NCBI RefSeq assembly: GCF_009729855.1
Contig: NZ_WODA01000019.1
Location: 1-44,989, forward strand
Direction: 5' to 3'
Length of the DNA stretch: 44,989 nt
Source: Agromyces luteolus
Lineage (GTDB): Bacteria; Actinomycetota; Actinomycetes; Actinomycetales; Microbacteriaceae
Shown: one piece after another, positions 27,023 to 36,240 of the stretch
Layout of the letters: every line of letters starts with the position of its first letter
How positions within the stretch are numbered: the first letter of the stretch is position 1
Made by a program: the position numbers and the translations under genes
Notes under the pieces: generated by a model
Database searches by the model: none
Told to the model about the DNA's origin: nothing
What the model saw: the letters and a program-made list of their open reading frames with translations, nothing else

Positions 27023-27670
27023 GTGGACGCGATCATCGACAACCTCGACCTCTACCTCCAGGGGTTCGGAACGACGCTGCTGCTCCTGGTGGTCTCGGGG
27101 CTCGCGGCGCTCGTCATCGGCACCCTGGTCGCGGCGATGCGCATCTCGCCGGTGCCGTCGCTCCGGTGGTTCGCGACCGTGTACACGGAATTCGTCCGCA
27201 ACACCCCGCTGACCCTCGTCCTGTTCTTCTGCATCTTCGTCCTGCCCCTGCTCGACGTGCGACTCGACTTCGTCACCCGCGCGATCATCGGGCTGTCGGT
27301 GTACACGTCGCCGTTCGTCGCCGAGGCGCTGCGCTCGGGCGTGAACGGCGTCCCGGTGGGCCAGGCGGAGGCCGCCCGGAGCGTCGGATTCGGCTTCCGC
27401 CAGACCGTCGGCCTCATCGTGCTCCCGCAGGCCTTCCGGATGACGATCCCGCCGCTCATCAACGTGTTCATCGCGCTCACGAAGAACACCTCCGTCGCGG
27501 GCGGCTTCTTCGTGGTCGAGCTCTTCGCCGTGGGCCGCACCGTCGCGAACGCCCGCGGCGACCAGGTGATCCCGGTGCTCCTCGGCGTCGCCGCCTTCTA
27601 CCTGCTCATCACGGTGCCGCTCGGCTTGCTCGCGGCCAGACTCGAACGACGTTGGGTGGTGCAGCGATGA
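27023..27670 (+). CDS. gluC: Glutamate-type ABC transporter, permease (first)
   Basis: A 215-aa inner-membrane permease of the HisM/GlnP type. Hydrophobic segments are seen near residues 16-40, 62-78, 84-100, 140-160 and 185-205. The EAA loop that contacts the ATPase reads EAARSVGFGFRQTVGLIVLPQAF. The N-terminal TLLLLVVSGLAALVIGT is typical of the domain start. The start is GTG at 27023 with GAAAGGA upstream. The stop overlaps the next permease start (ATGA), so both subunits are made together. Confidence 0.92.
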   Translation: MDAIIDNLDLYLQGFGTTLLLLVVSGLAALVIGTLVAAMRISPVPSLRWFATVYTEFVRNTPLTLVLFFCIFVLPLLDVRLDFVTRAIIGLSVYTSPFVAEALRSGVNGVPVGQAEAARSVGFGFRQTVGLIVLPQAFRMTIPPLINVFIALTKNTSVAGGFFVVELFAVGRTVANARGDQVIPVLLGVAAFYLLITVPLGLLAARLERRWVVQR

Positions 27671-28575
27671 CGAACGTCCTCTTCGACGCCCCGGGCCCGG
27701 TGGCCCGTCGCAACTCCCTGATCGCCTCGATCGCGGGCGGGATCGCCATCCTCGGCGGCCTCGCCTGGATCTTCTTCACCCTGAACGCCCCACGCGGCGA
27801 GCTGCCCGGCTACTTCGACCCGTCGCGGTGGGACATCTTCGCCGACCCGACGGTCTGGCGCTACATCTTCGTGGCGGGTGTCTGGGGCACGCTCCGCGCC
27901 GCGCTCACCGCGGCGGTGTTCGCCGTCGCGCTCGGCATCGTCTTCTCGCTGCTGCGCAGCGCGCAGACGGCGTGGATCCGCATCCCGACGGCGATCGTGC
28001 TCGAGTTCGTGCGCGGCATGCCCGTGCTGCTCATGATGCTCTTCATCCTGCTCGTGCTGAACACGGGCTCGTTCTGGGCGGTCGTCGCCGCGCTCACGCT
28101 CTACAACGGCGCGCTCATCGGCGAGGCCCTGCGCGCCGGCCTCGCGTCGCTGCCCCGCGGCCAGCGCGAGGCGGGGCTCAGCCTCGGCATGCGGCCCATG
28201 CAGTCGAAGATGCTCATCGAGTTCCCGCAGGCGTTCCGCCAGATGCTGCCGATCATCATCGCCCAGCTGGTGGTGCTCCTGAAGGACACCTCGCTCGGCT
28301 ACATCGTCGGCTACGTCGAGCTGCTCCGAGTCAACATGAACCAGCTCGCGAGCTTCTACGGCAACTACTACCTGTTCTCGTTCTTCATCGTCACGCTCGT
28401 GCTCTACCTCGCGATGAACCTGGCGCTGTCGTGGTTCGCGCGGTGGGTCGCGAAGCGCACGGCCCGCCGGACCGGGCAGAAGCCGCCGAACCCCGACGAG
28501 GAGGACGAGGAGCTGCTGAAGGGCGTGGCGAAGGCGAACGCCGAGGCACGGCAGATGGGCCAGGGCTCGGTCTAG
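27667..28575 (+). CDS. gluD: Glutamate-type ABC transporter, permease (second)
   Basis: A 302-aa permease partner of the preceding gene. A first membrane helix (about 20-40) is followed by an outside loop (APRGELPGYFDPSRWDIF) and then the permease core, with the EAA loop EAGLSLGMRPMQSKMLIEFPQAFRQM. The C-terminal 45 residues are charged (EEDEELLKGVAKANAEARQ), a cytoplasmic tail typical of actinobacterial GluD. It starts at the ATGA overlap with the first permease gene and ends 28 bases before the pheS -10 region, with no strong terminator. Confidence 0.91.
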   Translation: MTNVLFDAPGPVARRNSLIASIAGGIAILGGLAWIFFTLNAPRGELPGYFDPSRWDIFADPTVWRYIFVAGVWGTLRAALTAAVFAVALGIVFSLLRSAQTAWIRIPTAIVLEFVRGMPVLLMMLFILLVLNTGSFWAVVAALTLYNGALIGEALRAGLASLPRGQREAGLSLGMRPMQSKMLIEFPQAFRQMLPIIIAQLVVLLKDTSLGYIVGYVELLRVNMNQLASFYGNYYLFSFFIVTLVLYLAMNLALSWFARWVAKRTARRTGQKPPNPDEEDEELLKGVAKANAEARQMGQGSV

Positions 28576-28603
28576 CCGCGCGCGGGTGCGCTCGCGCCAC
28601 GAC

Positions 28604-28609
28604 TAGACT
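28604..28609 (+). promoter_or_regulatory. -10 box (TAGACT) of pheS
   Basis: TAGACT with an 8-nt spacer to the GTG at 28618 and no Shine-Dalgarno. There is no room for a Phe leader peptide or T-box, so pheST is not attenuated in that way from this start. Confidence 0.5.
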
Positions 28610-28617
28610 CGTTGTTC

Positions 28618-29658
28618 GTGTCCGAGCCCCTCCAGATCACCGAACCGGCCGTCGCGGCCGCGGTCGACGCGGCCCTCGCCGCGATCGCCGCCGCGGGCGA
28701 CTCCGCCGCGCTCAAGGCCGTCCGCGCCGAGCACACCGGCGAGAAGTCGACCCTCGCGCGACTGAACGCGTCGCTCCGCGACGTCCCCAACGACCAGAAG
28801 GCCGCCCTCGGCAAGCTCGTGGGCGGCGCCCGCGGCCGCGTGAACCAGGCGTTCGCGGCCCGCGAGGCCGAGATCCTCGAGGCCGAGGCCGAGGCGCAGC
28901 TGGCCGCCGAGGCGGTCGACGTCACGGCGCTGCCGTCGCGCTTCACGGCGGGGGCGCGGCATCCGCTCGCGCTGCTGCAGGACCGGGTGTGCGACGTCTT
29001 CACCGGCATGGGCTGGGAGATCGCCGAGGGGCCCGAGGTCGAGAGCGAGTGGTTCAACTTCGACGCGCTGAACTTCGACGCCGACCACCCGGCGCGGGCC
29101 ATGCAGGACACGTTCTTCGTCGACCCGCCCGAGGCGCACCTCGTCATGCGCACGCACACGAGCCCCGTCCAGGTGCGCTCGATGCTCGAGCGCGAGGTGC
29201 CGATCTACGTGCTCGCGCCCGGTCGCGTGTACCGCACCGACGAGTTCGATGCAACGCACCTGCCCGTGTTCATGCAGTTCGAGGGCCTCGCGGTCGACAA
29301 GGGTCTCACGATGGCCCACCTGCGCGGCACGCTCGACCACTTCGTGAAGTCGATCTTCGGCGATGAGGCCAAGGTTCGCCTGCGCCCGAGCTTCTTCCCG
29401 TTCACCGAGCCGTCGGCCGAGCTCGACTTCTGGCACCCGACCTTCAAGGACGGCCCGCGCTGGATCGAGTGGGGCGGCTGCGGCATGGTGCACCCGAACG
29501 TGCTCCGTGCGGCCGGCATCGACCCGGAGGTCCACACCGGGTTCGCCTTCGGCATGGGCATCGAGCGCGGGCTCATGCTCCGCAACGACGTCCAGGACAT
29601 GCGCGACATGGCCGAGGGCGACATCCGCTTCTCCCAGCAGTTCGGAATGGTGGTCTAG
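28618..29658 (+). CDS. pheS: Phenylalanyl-tRNA synthetase alpha subunit
   Basis: Catalytic subunit of the (alpha-beta)2 enzyme that charges tRNA-Phe. The 346-aa chain has an N-terminal coiled-coil arm (about 1-100, with GEKSTLARLNASLRDV), then the class II catalytic core. Motif 1 region is HPLALLQDRVCDVFTGMGW, motif 2 is VYRTDEFDATHLPVFMQFEG and motif 3 is GFAFGMGIERGLMLR. The GTG at 28618 is preferred to a TTG six bases earlier because of the TAGACT box. pheT follows four bases after the stop. Confidence 0.96.
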   Translation: MSEPLQITEPAVAAAVDAALAAIAAAGDSAALKAVRAEHTGEKSTLARLNASLRDVPNDQKAALGKLVGGARGRVNQAFAAREAEILEAEAEAQLAAEAVDVTALPSRFTAGARHPLALLQDRVCDVFTGMGWEIAEGPEVESEWFNFDALNFDADHPARAMQDTFFVDPPEAHLVMRTHTSPVQVRSMLEREVPIYVLAPGRVYRTDEFDATHLPVFMQFEGLAVDKGLTMAHLRGTLDHFVKSIFGDEAKVRLRPSFFPFTEPSAELDFWHPTFKDGPRWIEWGGCGMVHPNVLRAAGIDPEVHTGFAFGMGIERGLMLRNDVQDMRDMAEGDIRFSQQFGMVV

Positions 29659-29662
29659 AGAC

Positions 29663-32203
29663 ATGCGAGTTCCCCTCAGCTGGCTCGCCGAGTACGTCGA
29701 TCTCCCGCCGGGCACGTCACTCGACGACGTGCACGCCGCGCTCGTGCGCGTGGGGCTCGAGGAGGAGGACGTGCACACGTTCGACCTCCAGGGTCCGATC
29801 GTCGTCGGCGAGGTCCTCGAGTTCGTCGAGGAGCCGCAGTCCAACGGCAAGACCATCCGCTGGTGCCAGGTGCGCGTCGCGCCCGAGGGCGAGCCGGCCG
29901 CCGACGGCGGCGACGCCGTGCACGGCATCGTCTGCGGAGCGCGCAACTTCCTCGTCGGAGACAAGGTCGTGGTGACCCTGCCCGGCTCCGTGCTGCCCGG
30001 TCCGTTCCCGATCGCGGCGCGCAAGACCTACGGCCACGTGTCGGACGGCATGATCGCGTCGGCCAAGGAGCTCGGGCTCGGCGAGGACCACGACGGCATC
30101 CTGCGTCTCTCGACGCTCGGCATCGACGCGCCCGTCGGCACCGACGCGATCGCGCTGCTCGGCCTCGACGACGCGGCGGTCGAGATCAACGTCACGCCCG
30201 ACCGCGGGTACGCGTTCTCGATCCGCGGCGTCGCCCGCGAGTACGCCCACGCGACGGGCGCGGTCTACCGCGACCCGGCCGCGCAGGTCGCGGCGGCGAC
30301 GGTGCCCATGGATCCAGGCTCGGCGGACGCCTTCCCCGTCGCGGTCCGCGACGAGGCGCCGATCCGGGGCCGCGTCGGCGCGAGCGTGTTCGCGACGCGC
30401 ATCGTGCGCGGCATCGACCCGACCCGGCCCACGCCGGCATGGATGGTCGCGCGGCTGAAGCTCGCCGGCATCCGCTCGCTCTCGCTGCCCGTCGACATCA
30501 CGAACTACGTGATGCTCGAGCTCGGCCAGCCGATCCACGGCTACGACCTCGATGCGCTGCGGGGCGGCATCGTCGTCCGCCGCGCGACGGCGGGGGAGAC
30601 CCTCGAGACGCTCGACGGCAAGGTGCGCACGCTCCACGCGGAGGACCTCCTGATCACCGACGACCGCGGGCCGATCGGCCTCGCTGGGGTCATGGGCGGC
30701 GCCACGACCGAGATCGGCGAGGCGACGACCAACGTGCTCATCGAGGCCGCGAACTTCGACCCCGTGTCGATCGCGCGCACCGCGCGGCGGCACAAGCTGC
30801 CGAGCGAGGCGTCCAAGCGATTCGAGCGCGGCGTCGACCCCGCGGTCGCGGGTGCGGCAGCCGCGCGCGTCGCGCAGCTGCTCGTGGACCTCGCCGGCGG
30901 AACCGCCGACGAGACCGGCTCGCTCCTCCACGAGGCGCCGGCGCGCGAGGCGATCCGCCTCCCCGACGGGTTCGTGACCGGGCTCATCGGGGTCGAGTAC
31001 ACCGCCGACGAGGTGCACGACGCGCTCGCCGAGATCGGCGGCGCAGTGACCCGCGTCGACGGCGGCTTCGATGTCGTCCCGCCGTCGTGGCGGCCCGACC
31101 TCACCGCGAACGTCGATCTCGCGGAGGAGGTCGCGCGCCTGCTGGGCTACGACCGCATCCCGTCGGTCCTGCCCGTCGCCCCGCCCGGGCGCGGCCTCAC
31201 GCGATCGCAGCGCGTGCGCCGCGGCGTCGCCGACGCGCTCGCGGCCGCGGGCGCGACCGAGGTGCTCGCGTTCCCGTTCGTGTCCGAGGCCGAGAACGCC
31301 GTCTACGGCTCGCCCGACGGCTCGCCGGTCGCGGGCGTGAGGCTCGCGAACGCGCTCGACGCGACCGTGCCGTTCCTGCGCCGCTCGTTGATCCCCGGCC
31401 TCATCGGGGTGGCGCGCCGCAACCTGTCGCGGGGCTTCACCGACCTCGACGTGTACGAGCTCGGCCTCGTCTTCCTGCCCGAGGCGGGTCGCGCGTACGG
31501 CACGGCCGAACTGCCGATCGGCTGGGAGCGCCCGTCCGAGGCGGTGCTCGACGAGCTGAACGACGGCATCCCCGCGCAGCCCCGTCACGTCGGCGTGCTG
31601 CTCGCGGGTGACCTGCAGCACAAGCAGCCCGGCCGGGCCGCGGAGCCCGCGGGCATCGCCGACGCGCTCGACGCGGTCCGCCGCATCGCACACGCCGCCG
31701 GGGCCGAGGTCGAGTTCGCGCAGGGGTCGCACCAGGCGATGCATCCCGGCCGGACCGCCGAGGTGCGCGTGGCCGGGCAGTTCGTCGGCTACGCGGGCGA
31801 GCTGCACCCGAAGCTCACCGCCGAGGCCGACCTCCCGCGCGTGGTCGCCGTCGCCGAGGTCGACCTCGACGCGATCATCGCGCTCGCGAGCGACGCGGTC
31901 GAGGCGCGCCCCATCGGCACGCTCCCCGCGGCGACGCAGGACCTCTCGCTCGTCGTCGGCGCCGAGGTCCCGGCCGCGGTCGTCGCGGCCGCGGTCCGCG
32001 AGGGCGCGGGCGAGCTCCTCGAGCAGCTGCAGCTCGTCGACGACTACCGCGGGCAGGGGCTGCCGGAGGGCTCGAAGAGCCTGACGTTCGCGCTGCGCTT
32101 CCGGGCCGGCGACCGCACCCTCACCGCCGCCGAGGCGAGCGATGCCAAGATGGCCGGCGCGGCGCTCGCGGCCGAGCGCACCGGGGCGGCGATCCGCGAG
32201 TAG
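29663..32203 (+). CDS. pheT: Phenylalanyl-tRNA synthetase beta subunit
   Basis: An 846-aa structural and editing subunit. It starts MRVPLSWLAEYVDLPPG, followed by the EMAP-like tRNA-binding domain (with VCGARNFLVGDKVVVTLPG, about residues 40-150). Next come the B3/B4 editing domain (SLPVDITNYVMLELGQPIHGYD, LAGVMGGATTEIGEAT) and the B5 DNA-binding-like domain. The catalytic-like domain is followed by the C-terminal ferredoxin-fold anticodon-binding domain ending in LTFALRFRAGDRTLTAAEA. Length is normal. It is co-transcribed with pheS, and a GC-rich hairpin follows the stop. Confidence 0.96.
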   Translation: MRVPLSWLAEYVDLPPGTSLDDVHAALVRVGLEEEDVHTFDLQGPIVVGEVLEFVEEPQSNGKTIRWCQVRVAPEGEPAADGGDAVHGIVCGARNFLVGDKVVVTLPGSVLPGPFPIAARKTYGHVSDGMIASAKELGLGEDHDGILRLSTLGIDAPVGTDAIALLGLDDAAVEINVTPDRGYAFSIRGVAREYAHATGAVYRDPAAQVAAATVPMDPGSADAFPVAVRDEAPIRGRVGASVFATRIVRGIDPTRPTPAWMVARLKLAGIRSLSLPVDITNYVMLELGQPIHGYDLDALRGGIVVRRATAGETLETLDGKVRTLHAEDLLITDDRGPIGLAGVMGGATTEIGEATTNVLIEAANFDPVSIARTARRHKLPSEASKRFERGVDPAVAGAAAARVAQLLVDLAGGTADETGSLLHEAPAREAIRLPDGFVTGLIGVEYTADEVHDALAEIGGAVTRVDGGFDVVPPSWRPDLTANVDLAEEVARLLGYDRIPSVLPVAPPGRGLTRSQRVRRGVADALAAAGATEVLAFPFVSEAENAVYGSPDGSPVAGVRLANALDATVPFLRRSLIPGLIGVARRNLSRGFTDLDVYELGLVFLPEAGRAYGTAELPIGWERPSEAVLDELNDGIPAQPRHVGVLLAGDLQHKQPGRAAEPAGIADALDAVRRIAHAAGAEVEFAQGSHQAMHPGRTAEVRVAGQFVGYAGELHPKLTAEADLPRVVAVAEVDLDAIIALASDAVEARPIGTLPAATQDLSLVVGAEVPAAVVAAAVREGAGELLEQLQLVDDYRGQGLPEGSKSLTFALRFRAGDRTLTAAEASDAKMAGAALAAERTGAAIRE

Positions 32204-32225
32204 CGGCATCCGTCGTCCCGACGTC

Positions 32226-32260
32226 GAGGGCGTCCCGCCGGGCACGGCGCGGGCGCCCTC
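32226..32260 (+). terminator. Terminator of pheST
   Basis: GAGGGCG (32226-32232) pairs with CGCCCTC (32254-32260). The inner CCCGCC and GGCGCGGG segments extend the stem with a bulge. No U-tract. Confidence 0.6.
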
Positions 32261-32289
32261 GCGCGTCGGTCGCCGACGCCGACGCCGCC

Positions 32290-32334
32290 GCCTCGCGCCG
32301 CGCAGCCTCGCGCCGCGCCGCCTTGCGCCGCGCC
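32290..32334. repeat. Three tandem copies of a 15-bp repeat
   Basis: Units at 32290-32304, 32305-32319 and 32320-32334 share the consensus GCCTCGCGCCGCGCM, with one T-for-C change in the third unit. They lie between pheT and the DUF1801 gene, outside any gene I trust. On the minus strand each unit reads as a five-residue A-A-R-R-E/K-like repeat, but no start, ribosome site or homology supports a gene. Confidence 0.7.
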
Positions 32335-32376
32335 GGACGCGCGGATCGGATCCTCGCCGTGCCGCCCCTGCGGCGG

Positions 32377-32382
32377 TACCGT
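32377..32382 (+). promoter_or_regulatory. -10 box (TACCGT) of the DUF1801 gene
   Basis: TACCGT with a 5-nt spacer to the ATG at 32388. It is a weaker match than the other boxes, but there is again no Shine-Dalgarno. Confidence 0.35.
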
Positions 32383-32387
32383 TGAGC

Positions 32388-32801
32388 ATGGCCGAAGCGA
32401 AGACGGTTCCCACGGGAGCCTCGGTGTCGGAGTTCCTCGACGCGGTCGAACCCGCCGGCCGTCGCGACGACGGGCGGGCGCTCCGCGAACTCTTCGATCG
32501 CGTGACCGACACCGACGCGGTCATGTGGGGCCCGACGATCGTCGGGTACGGGTTGCACCACTACCGCTACGACTCGGGCCGCGAGGGAGACATGCCGGTC
32601 GTCGGGTTCTCGCCGCGGAAGGCGTCGATCTCGCTGTACGGACTGCAGACCCCGGGCGCCGACGAGCTCATCGACCGGCTCGGCAAGGTCAAGGTCGGGG
32701 CCGGATGCCTCTGGGTCGGCCGCCTCTCGACCGTCGACCTCGGGGTGCTCGAGGCGCTCGTCGATCGGGCCTGGGTGCGCACGCGCGGCGACGACGTCTG
32801 A
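32388..32801 (+). CDS. DUF1801 domain protein
   Basis: A 137-aa cytosolic protein of the DUF1801 (YdhG-like) family. Conserved features are the N-terminal helix [20 protein letters not shown], the strand pair around [20 protein letters not shown], and the core [15 protein letters not shown], followed by [20 protein letters not shown]. The fold relates to iron-sulfur-assembly-like domains, but no function is established. It stands alone between pheT and the arg leader. Confidence 0.85.
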   Translation: MAEAKTVPTGASVSEFLDAVEPAGRRDDGRALRELFDRVTDTDAVMWGPTIVGYGLHHYRYDSGREGDMPVVGFSPRKASISLYGLQTPGADELIDRLGKVKVGAGCLWVGRLSTVDLGVLEALVDRAWVRTRGDDV

Positions 32802-32846
32802 TCGACGCCGCCACGAGGCATCCGCTCGATCGCGTCGTCACGCGAT

Positions 32847-32876
32847 TTGCACGGCGCCCGCGCAGGCGACTAGGGT
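32847..32876 (+). promoter_or_regulatory. Promoter upstream of the arg leader
   Basis: TTGCAC (32847-32852) and TAGGGT (32871-32876) with an 18-nt spacer. The predicted start site is at or next to an ATG at 32883, which opens a short Arg-rich frame. Confidence 0.6.
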
Positions 32877-32882
32877 CGCCGC

Positions 32883-32990
32883 ATGTCCACCACCCGGCAC
32901 GCCGAGACCGCGCACGTCGTGCGTGCCGACGTGCTGCGCGGCCGACGTCGGGGCGAGCGCCGAATCCAGGCGACTCCCGCGGCGGCCTGA
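32883..32990 (+). CDS. Putative arginine leader peptide (35 aa)
   Basis: A 35-codon leaderless frame whose ATG lies 6 nt after TAGGGT. The peptide has 8 arginines, six of them in residues 19-27 (RGRRRGERR), encoded by CGC, CGA, CGT, CGG, CGC and CGA. It ends at TGA 65 bases before argC. The Arg cluster ends at 32963, six bases before the first of two mutually exclusive hairpins. This is the arrangement of a ribosome-controlled attenuator sensing Arg-tRNA. Against it: Arg is frequent in any GC-rich frame, so the count alone proves nothing. No homologue is recognised. Confidence 0.5.
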   Translation: MSTTRHAETAHVVRADVLRGRRRGERRIQATPAAA

Positions 32991-33012
32991 GCCTGCCGCC
33001 CGGGGTGTCGCC
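32969..33012 (+). promoter_or_regulatory. Candidate antiterminator stem in the arg leader
   Basis: GGCGAC (32969-32974) pairs with GTCGCC (33007-33012). CCC (32976-32978) pairs with GGG (33003-33005). GGCGGC (32981-32986) pairs with GCCGCC (32995-33000). The 15 bp enclose the stop codon of the small ORF in the loop. It excludes the next hairpin. Confidence 0.5.
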
Positions 33013-33027
33013 GGAGCCGTCACCCCG
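33001..33027 (+). terminator. Candidate attenuator hairpin before argC
   Basis: CGGGGTG (33001-33007) pairs with CACCCCG (33021-33027) across a 13-nt loop, followed by ATCGTT. The T content is low for a classical terminator. Its left arm is shared with the preceding stem, so only one of the two can form. Confidence 0.45.
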
Positions 33028-33054
33028 ATCGTTCAGCCCAATAAGGTGGATTCC

Positions 33055-34098
33055 ATGACGTTTACCGTCGCCGTCTCCGGCGCGTCCGGCTATGCGGGCG
33101 GGGAGCTGCTGCGCCTCCTCGCCGACCATCCCGAGTTCGACGTGCGGACCGTGACCGCGCACTCGAACGCCGGCCAGCCGCTCACCGCCGTCCAGCCGCA
33201 CCTGCGCAGCTACACGCACCTCACGCTCAAGGAGACCTCGGCCGAGACCCTCGCCGGGCACGACGTGGTCTTCCTCGCCCTGCCCCACGGCGCGTCGGGC
33301 GCGATCGCGGCCGAGCTCGCCGCGGACACGCTCGTGATCGACTGCGGTGCCGACCACCGGCTCGAGGACGCCGGCGACTGGGCGGCGTTCTACGGCGGCG
33401 ACTTCCACGGCGCGTGGGAGTACGGCGTGCCCGAGCTGCCGCGCCTCTCGGGCACGCAGCGCACGCGGCTGGCCCGCACGCGGCGCATCGCCGCACCGGG
33501 TTGCAACGCCTCGACGGTGTCCATCTCGCTCGCGCCCGGCATCCGCGCCGGCGTCATCGAGGACGCCGACCTCGTCTCGGTGCTCGCCGTCGGGCCGTCG
33601 GGCGCCGGTCGGGCGCTCAAGGCGCACCTCCTCGGCTCCGAGATCCTCGGCTCGGCGAACCCGTATGCCGTCGGCGGCACGCATCGCCACATCCCCGAGA
33701 TCCAGCAGGCGCTGCGCTGGGCGGGCGCGGCGTCGCCGACGATCTCGTTCACGCCCGTGATCGTGCCGATGTCCCGCGGCATCCTCGCGACCTCGACCGC
33801 ACGGGTCGTGCCGGGGACGGATGCGGCGACCGTGCGGGCGGCCTGGGAGGACGCGTACGCGGGGGAGCCCTTCGTGCAGGTCCTGCCCGAGGGCCAGTTC
33901 CCGCGCACGGCCGACGTGCTCGGAGCCAACACCGCGCTCATCGGCCTCGCTGTCGACGAGGCTGCGGGGCGCGTCGTCGTCGTGACCGCGGTCGACAACC
34001 TCGTGAAGGGCACCGCCGGCGCCGCCATCCAGTCCGCCAACATCGCCCTCAGCCTCGCCGAGGCGACCGGGCTCCCCGTGAACGGAGTCGCACCGTGA
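33055..34098 (+). CDS. argC: N-acetyl-gamma-glutamyl-phosphate reductase ArgC
   Basis: Reduces N-acetylglutamyl phosphate to the semialdehyde with NADPH, the third arginine step. The 347-aa product starts with a Rossmann motif ([18 protein letters not shown]) and has the catalytic thiol C150 in APGCNAST, with the HRHIPEIQ segment in the second domain. AAGGTGG (33043-33049) is the likely ribosome site. The same bases include TAAGGT seven bases before the ATG, which could instead act as a -10. It is the first structural gene of argCJBDFH and its stop overlaps argJ (GTGA). Confidence 0.95.
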   Translation: MTFTVAVSGASGYAGGELLRLLADHPEFDVRTVTAHSNAGQPLTAVQPHLRSYTHLTLKETSAETLAGHDVVFLALPHGASGAIAAELAADTLVIDCGADHRLEDAGDWAAFYGGDFHGAWEYGVPELPRLSGTQRTRLARTRRIAAPGCNASTVSISLAPGIRAGVIEDADLVSVLAVGPSGAGRALKAHLLGSEILGSANPYAVGGTHRHIPEIQQALRWAGAASPTISFTPVIVPMSRGILATSTARVVPGTDAATVRAAWEDAYAGEPFVQVLPEGQFPRTADVLGANTALIGLAVDEAAGRVVVVTAVDNLVKGTAGAAIQSANIALSLAEATGLPVNGVAP

Positions 34099-35252
34099 GC
34101 GTGACCGCACCCCAGGGATTCGACGCCGCCGGCATCGCGGCCGGCATCAAGCGCTCCGGCGCGCTCGACCTCGCCGTCATCGTGAACCGAGGCCCGCTGC
34201 AGGCGGGCGCCGCGGTCTTCACCTCGAACCGGGCGAAGGCGAATCCGATCCTGTGGTCCGAGCAGGTCGTCAAGGACGGCACGGTCGCCGCGATCGTGCT
34301 GAACTCCGGCGGTGCGAACTGCTTCACGGGGCCCGAGGGGTTCCAGGTCACGCACCGGACGGCGGAGGCCGCGGCATCCGCCCTCGGGATCTCGGCGGGC
34401 GACGTGCTCGTCTGCTCGACCGGGCTCATCGGCGACCAGCTCGACGGCGAGGTGCTCGAGGAGGGCGTGCTCTCCGCGGCGAACCGGCTCGCCGGCGACG
34501 AGGCGGCCGGAGCGGACGCGGCGCGCGCGATCATGACGACCGACACGAAGCCGAAGACGGTCGAGGTCGTGGTCGACGGATGGCGCATCGGCGGCATGGC
34601 GAAGGGTGCGGGCATGCTCGCGCCGGGCCTCGCGACGATGCTCGTGGTGCTGACGACCGACGCCGTCGTCGACTCGGCGGGCCTCCGCGCGGCGCTCCGC
34701 CGGGCCACGCGGGCGACGTTCGACCGCCTCGACTCCGACGGCTGCATGTCGACGAACGACCAGGTCACGCTGCTCGCGTCCGGCGCCTCGGGCGTCGCCC
34801 CCGACCCCGAGACCTTCGTCGAGGCGCTCACGACCGCGTGCCGCGACCTCGCACTGCAACTGCAGGGCGATGCCGAGGGCGCGAGCCACGACATCGCGAT
34901 CGAGGTGCGCGGCGCCGTCACGGAGGACGACGCCGTCGAGGTGGGCCGCTCGATCGCCCGGAACAACCTCTTCAAGGCCGCGATCTTCGGCAACGACCCG
35001 AACTGGGGCCGGGTGCTCGCCGCGATCGGCACGACCTCCGCGCCGTTCGACCCGTACCTCGTCGACGTGACGATGAACGGCGTCCGGGTCTGCCACGCCG
35101 GGCGGCCCGATCGCCCGCGCGAGGACGTGGACCTCACGCCCCGCGCGACGAGCGTGATCGTCGAGCTGCACGCGGGCGAGGCATCCGCCACGATCTGGAC
35201 GAACGACCTCACGCACGACTACGTGCACGAGAACAGCGCGTACTCGAGCTGA
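34095..35252 (+). CDS. argJ: Glutamate N-acetyltransferase ArgJ
   Basis: Ornithine acetyltransferase that recycles the acetyl group from N-acetylornithine to glutamate; some members also use acetyl-CoA. The 385-aa precursor cleaves itself before the nucleophile T181, in [20 protein letters not shown]. Other landmarks are [10 protein letters not shown] and the C-terminal [20 protein letters not shown] and GNDPNWGRV. The GTG at 34095 overlaps the argC stop; another GTG two codons on is possible. Its presence indicates the cyclic arginine route, so argA/argE are not needed for bulk flux. Confidence 0.95.
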   Translation: MSVTAPQGFDAAGIAAGIKRSGALDLAVIVNRGPLQAGAAVFTSNRAKANPILWSEQVVKDGTVAAIVLNSGGANCFTGPEGFQVTHRTAEAAASALGISAGDVLVCSTGLIGDQLDGEVLEEGVLSAANRLAGDEAAGADAARAIMTTDTKPKTVEVVVDGWRIGGMAKGAGMLAPGLATMLVVLTTDAVVDSAGLRAALRRATRATFDRLDSDGCMSTNDQVTLLASGASGVAPDPETFVEALTTACRDLALQLQGDAEGASHDIAIEVRGAVTEDDAVEVGRSIARNNLFKAAIFGNDPNWGRVLAAIGTTSAPFDPYLVDVTMNGVRVCHAGRPDRPREDVDLTPRATSVIVELHAGEASATIWTNDLTHDYVHENSAYSS

Positions 35253-35254
35253 GC

Positions 35255-36240
35255 ATGAGCGAGGAGCAGATGACCCCCGACGCCGACGCGTCCGCCGACG
35301 CCGACGCGCGCAGCGACGCGGCCGCCGCCGCCCGCAAGGCCGGAACCCTGATCGAGGCGCTGCCGTGGCTGAAGCGCTTCCACGGCGAGACGATCGTCGT
35401 GAAGTTCGGCGGCAACGCGATGGTGAGCCCCGAACTGCAGCGCGCGTTCGCTGAGGACATGGTGTACCTCCGCTACGCCGGCATCCGCCCGGTCGTCGTG
35501 CACGGCGGCGGCCCGCAGATCTCCTCGATGCTCGACCGGCTGGGCATCGCGAGCGAGTTCCGCGGCGGCTACCGGGTCACGACCCCCGAGACCATGGACG
35601 TCGTCCGCATGGTGCTGTCGGGCCAGGTGAACCGCGAGCTCGTGAGCCTCATCAACGAGCACGGCCCGCTCGCGGCCGGGCTCTCCGGTGAGGACGCGGG
35701 ACTGTTCCGCGGCCGTCGTCGCGGCGCGATCGTCGACGGCGTCGAGGTCGACCTCGGACTCGTCGGCGATGTCGTGCAGGTCGACCCCGAGGCCGTGCTC
35801 GCGCAGCTCGACGCCGGCCGCATCCCCGTGGTGTCCTCGATCGCGCCCGACCTCGACCAGCCCGGCCAGTCGCTGAACGTCAACGCCGATTCGGCCGCCG
35901 CCTCGCTCGCGGTCGCGCTCGGCGCGGCGAAGCTCGTCATCCTGACCGACGTCGCGGGCCTCTACCGCGACTGGCCGAACCGCGACTCGCTCGTCTCCGA
36001 GATCGACGTGCCCGAGCTCGAGGCGCTGCTGCCGTCGCTCGAGTCGGGCATGATCCCGAAGATGACGGCGTGCCTCGAAGCGGTCGCGGGCGGCGTGCCG
36101 AAGGCCGCGATCATCGACGGCCGCGTGCCGCACTCGATCCTGCTCGAGATCTTCACGAGGCAGGGGATCGGCACCGAGGTCGTGCCCGCGGCCGTCGGCG
36201 CCGGGAACGGTGCCATGACGGATGCCGCGGGGGTGACCTC

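Noticed and set aside
29717..32524. 935-codon open frame antisense to pheT
   Set aside because: Shadow of PheT. It has low-complexity residue use and no recognisable motif or start signal.
32121..32561. 146-codon minus-strand frame containing the 15-bp repeats
   Set aside because: It overlaps the DUF1801 gene in antisense and its Arg/Ala repeats simply reflect GC-rich repeat units. No ribosome site or homology.
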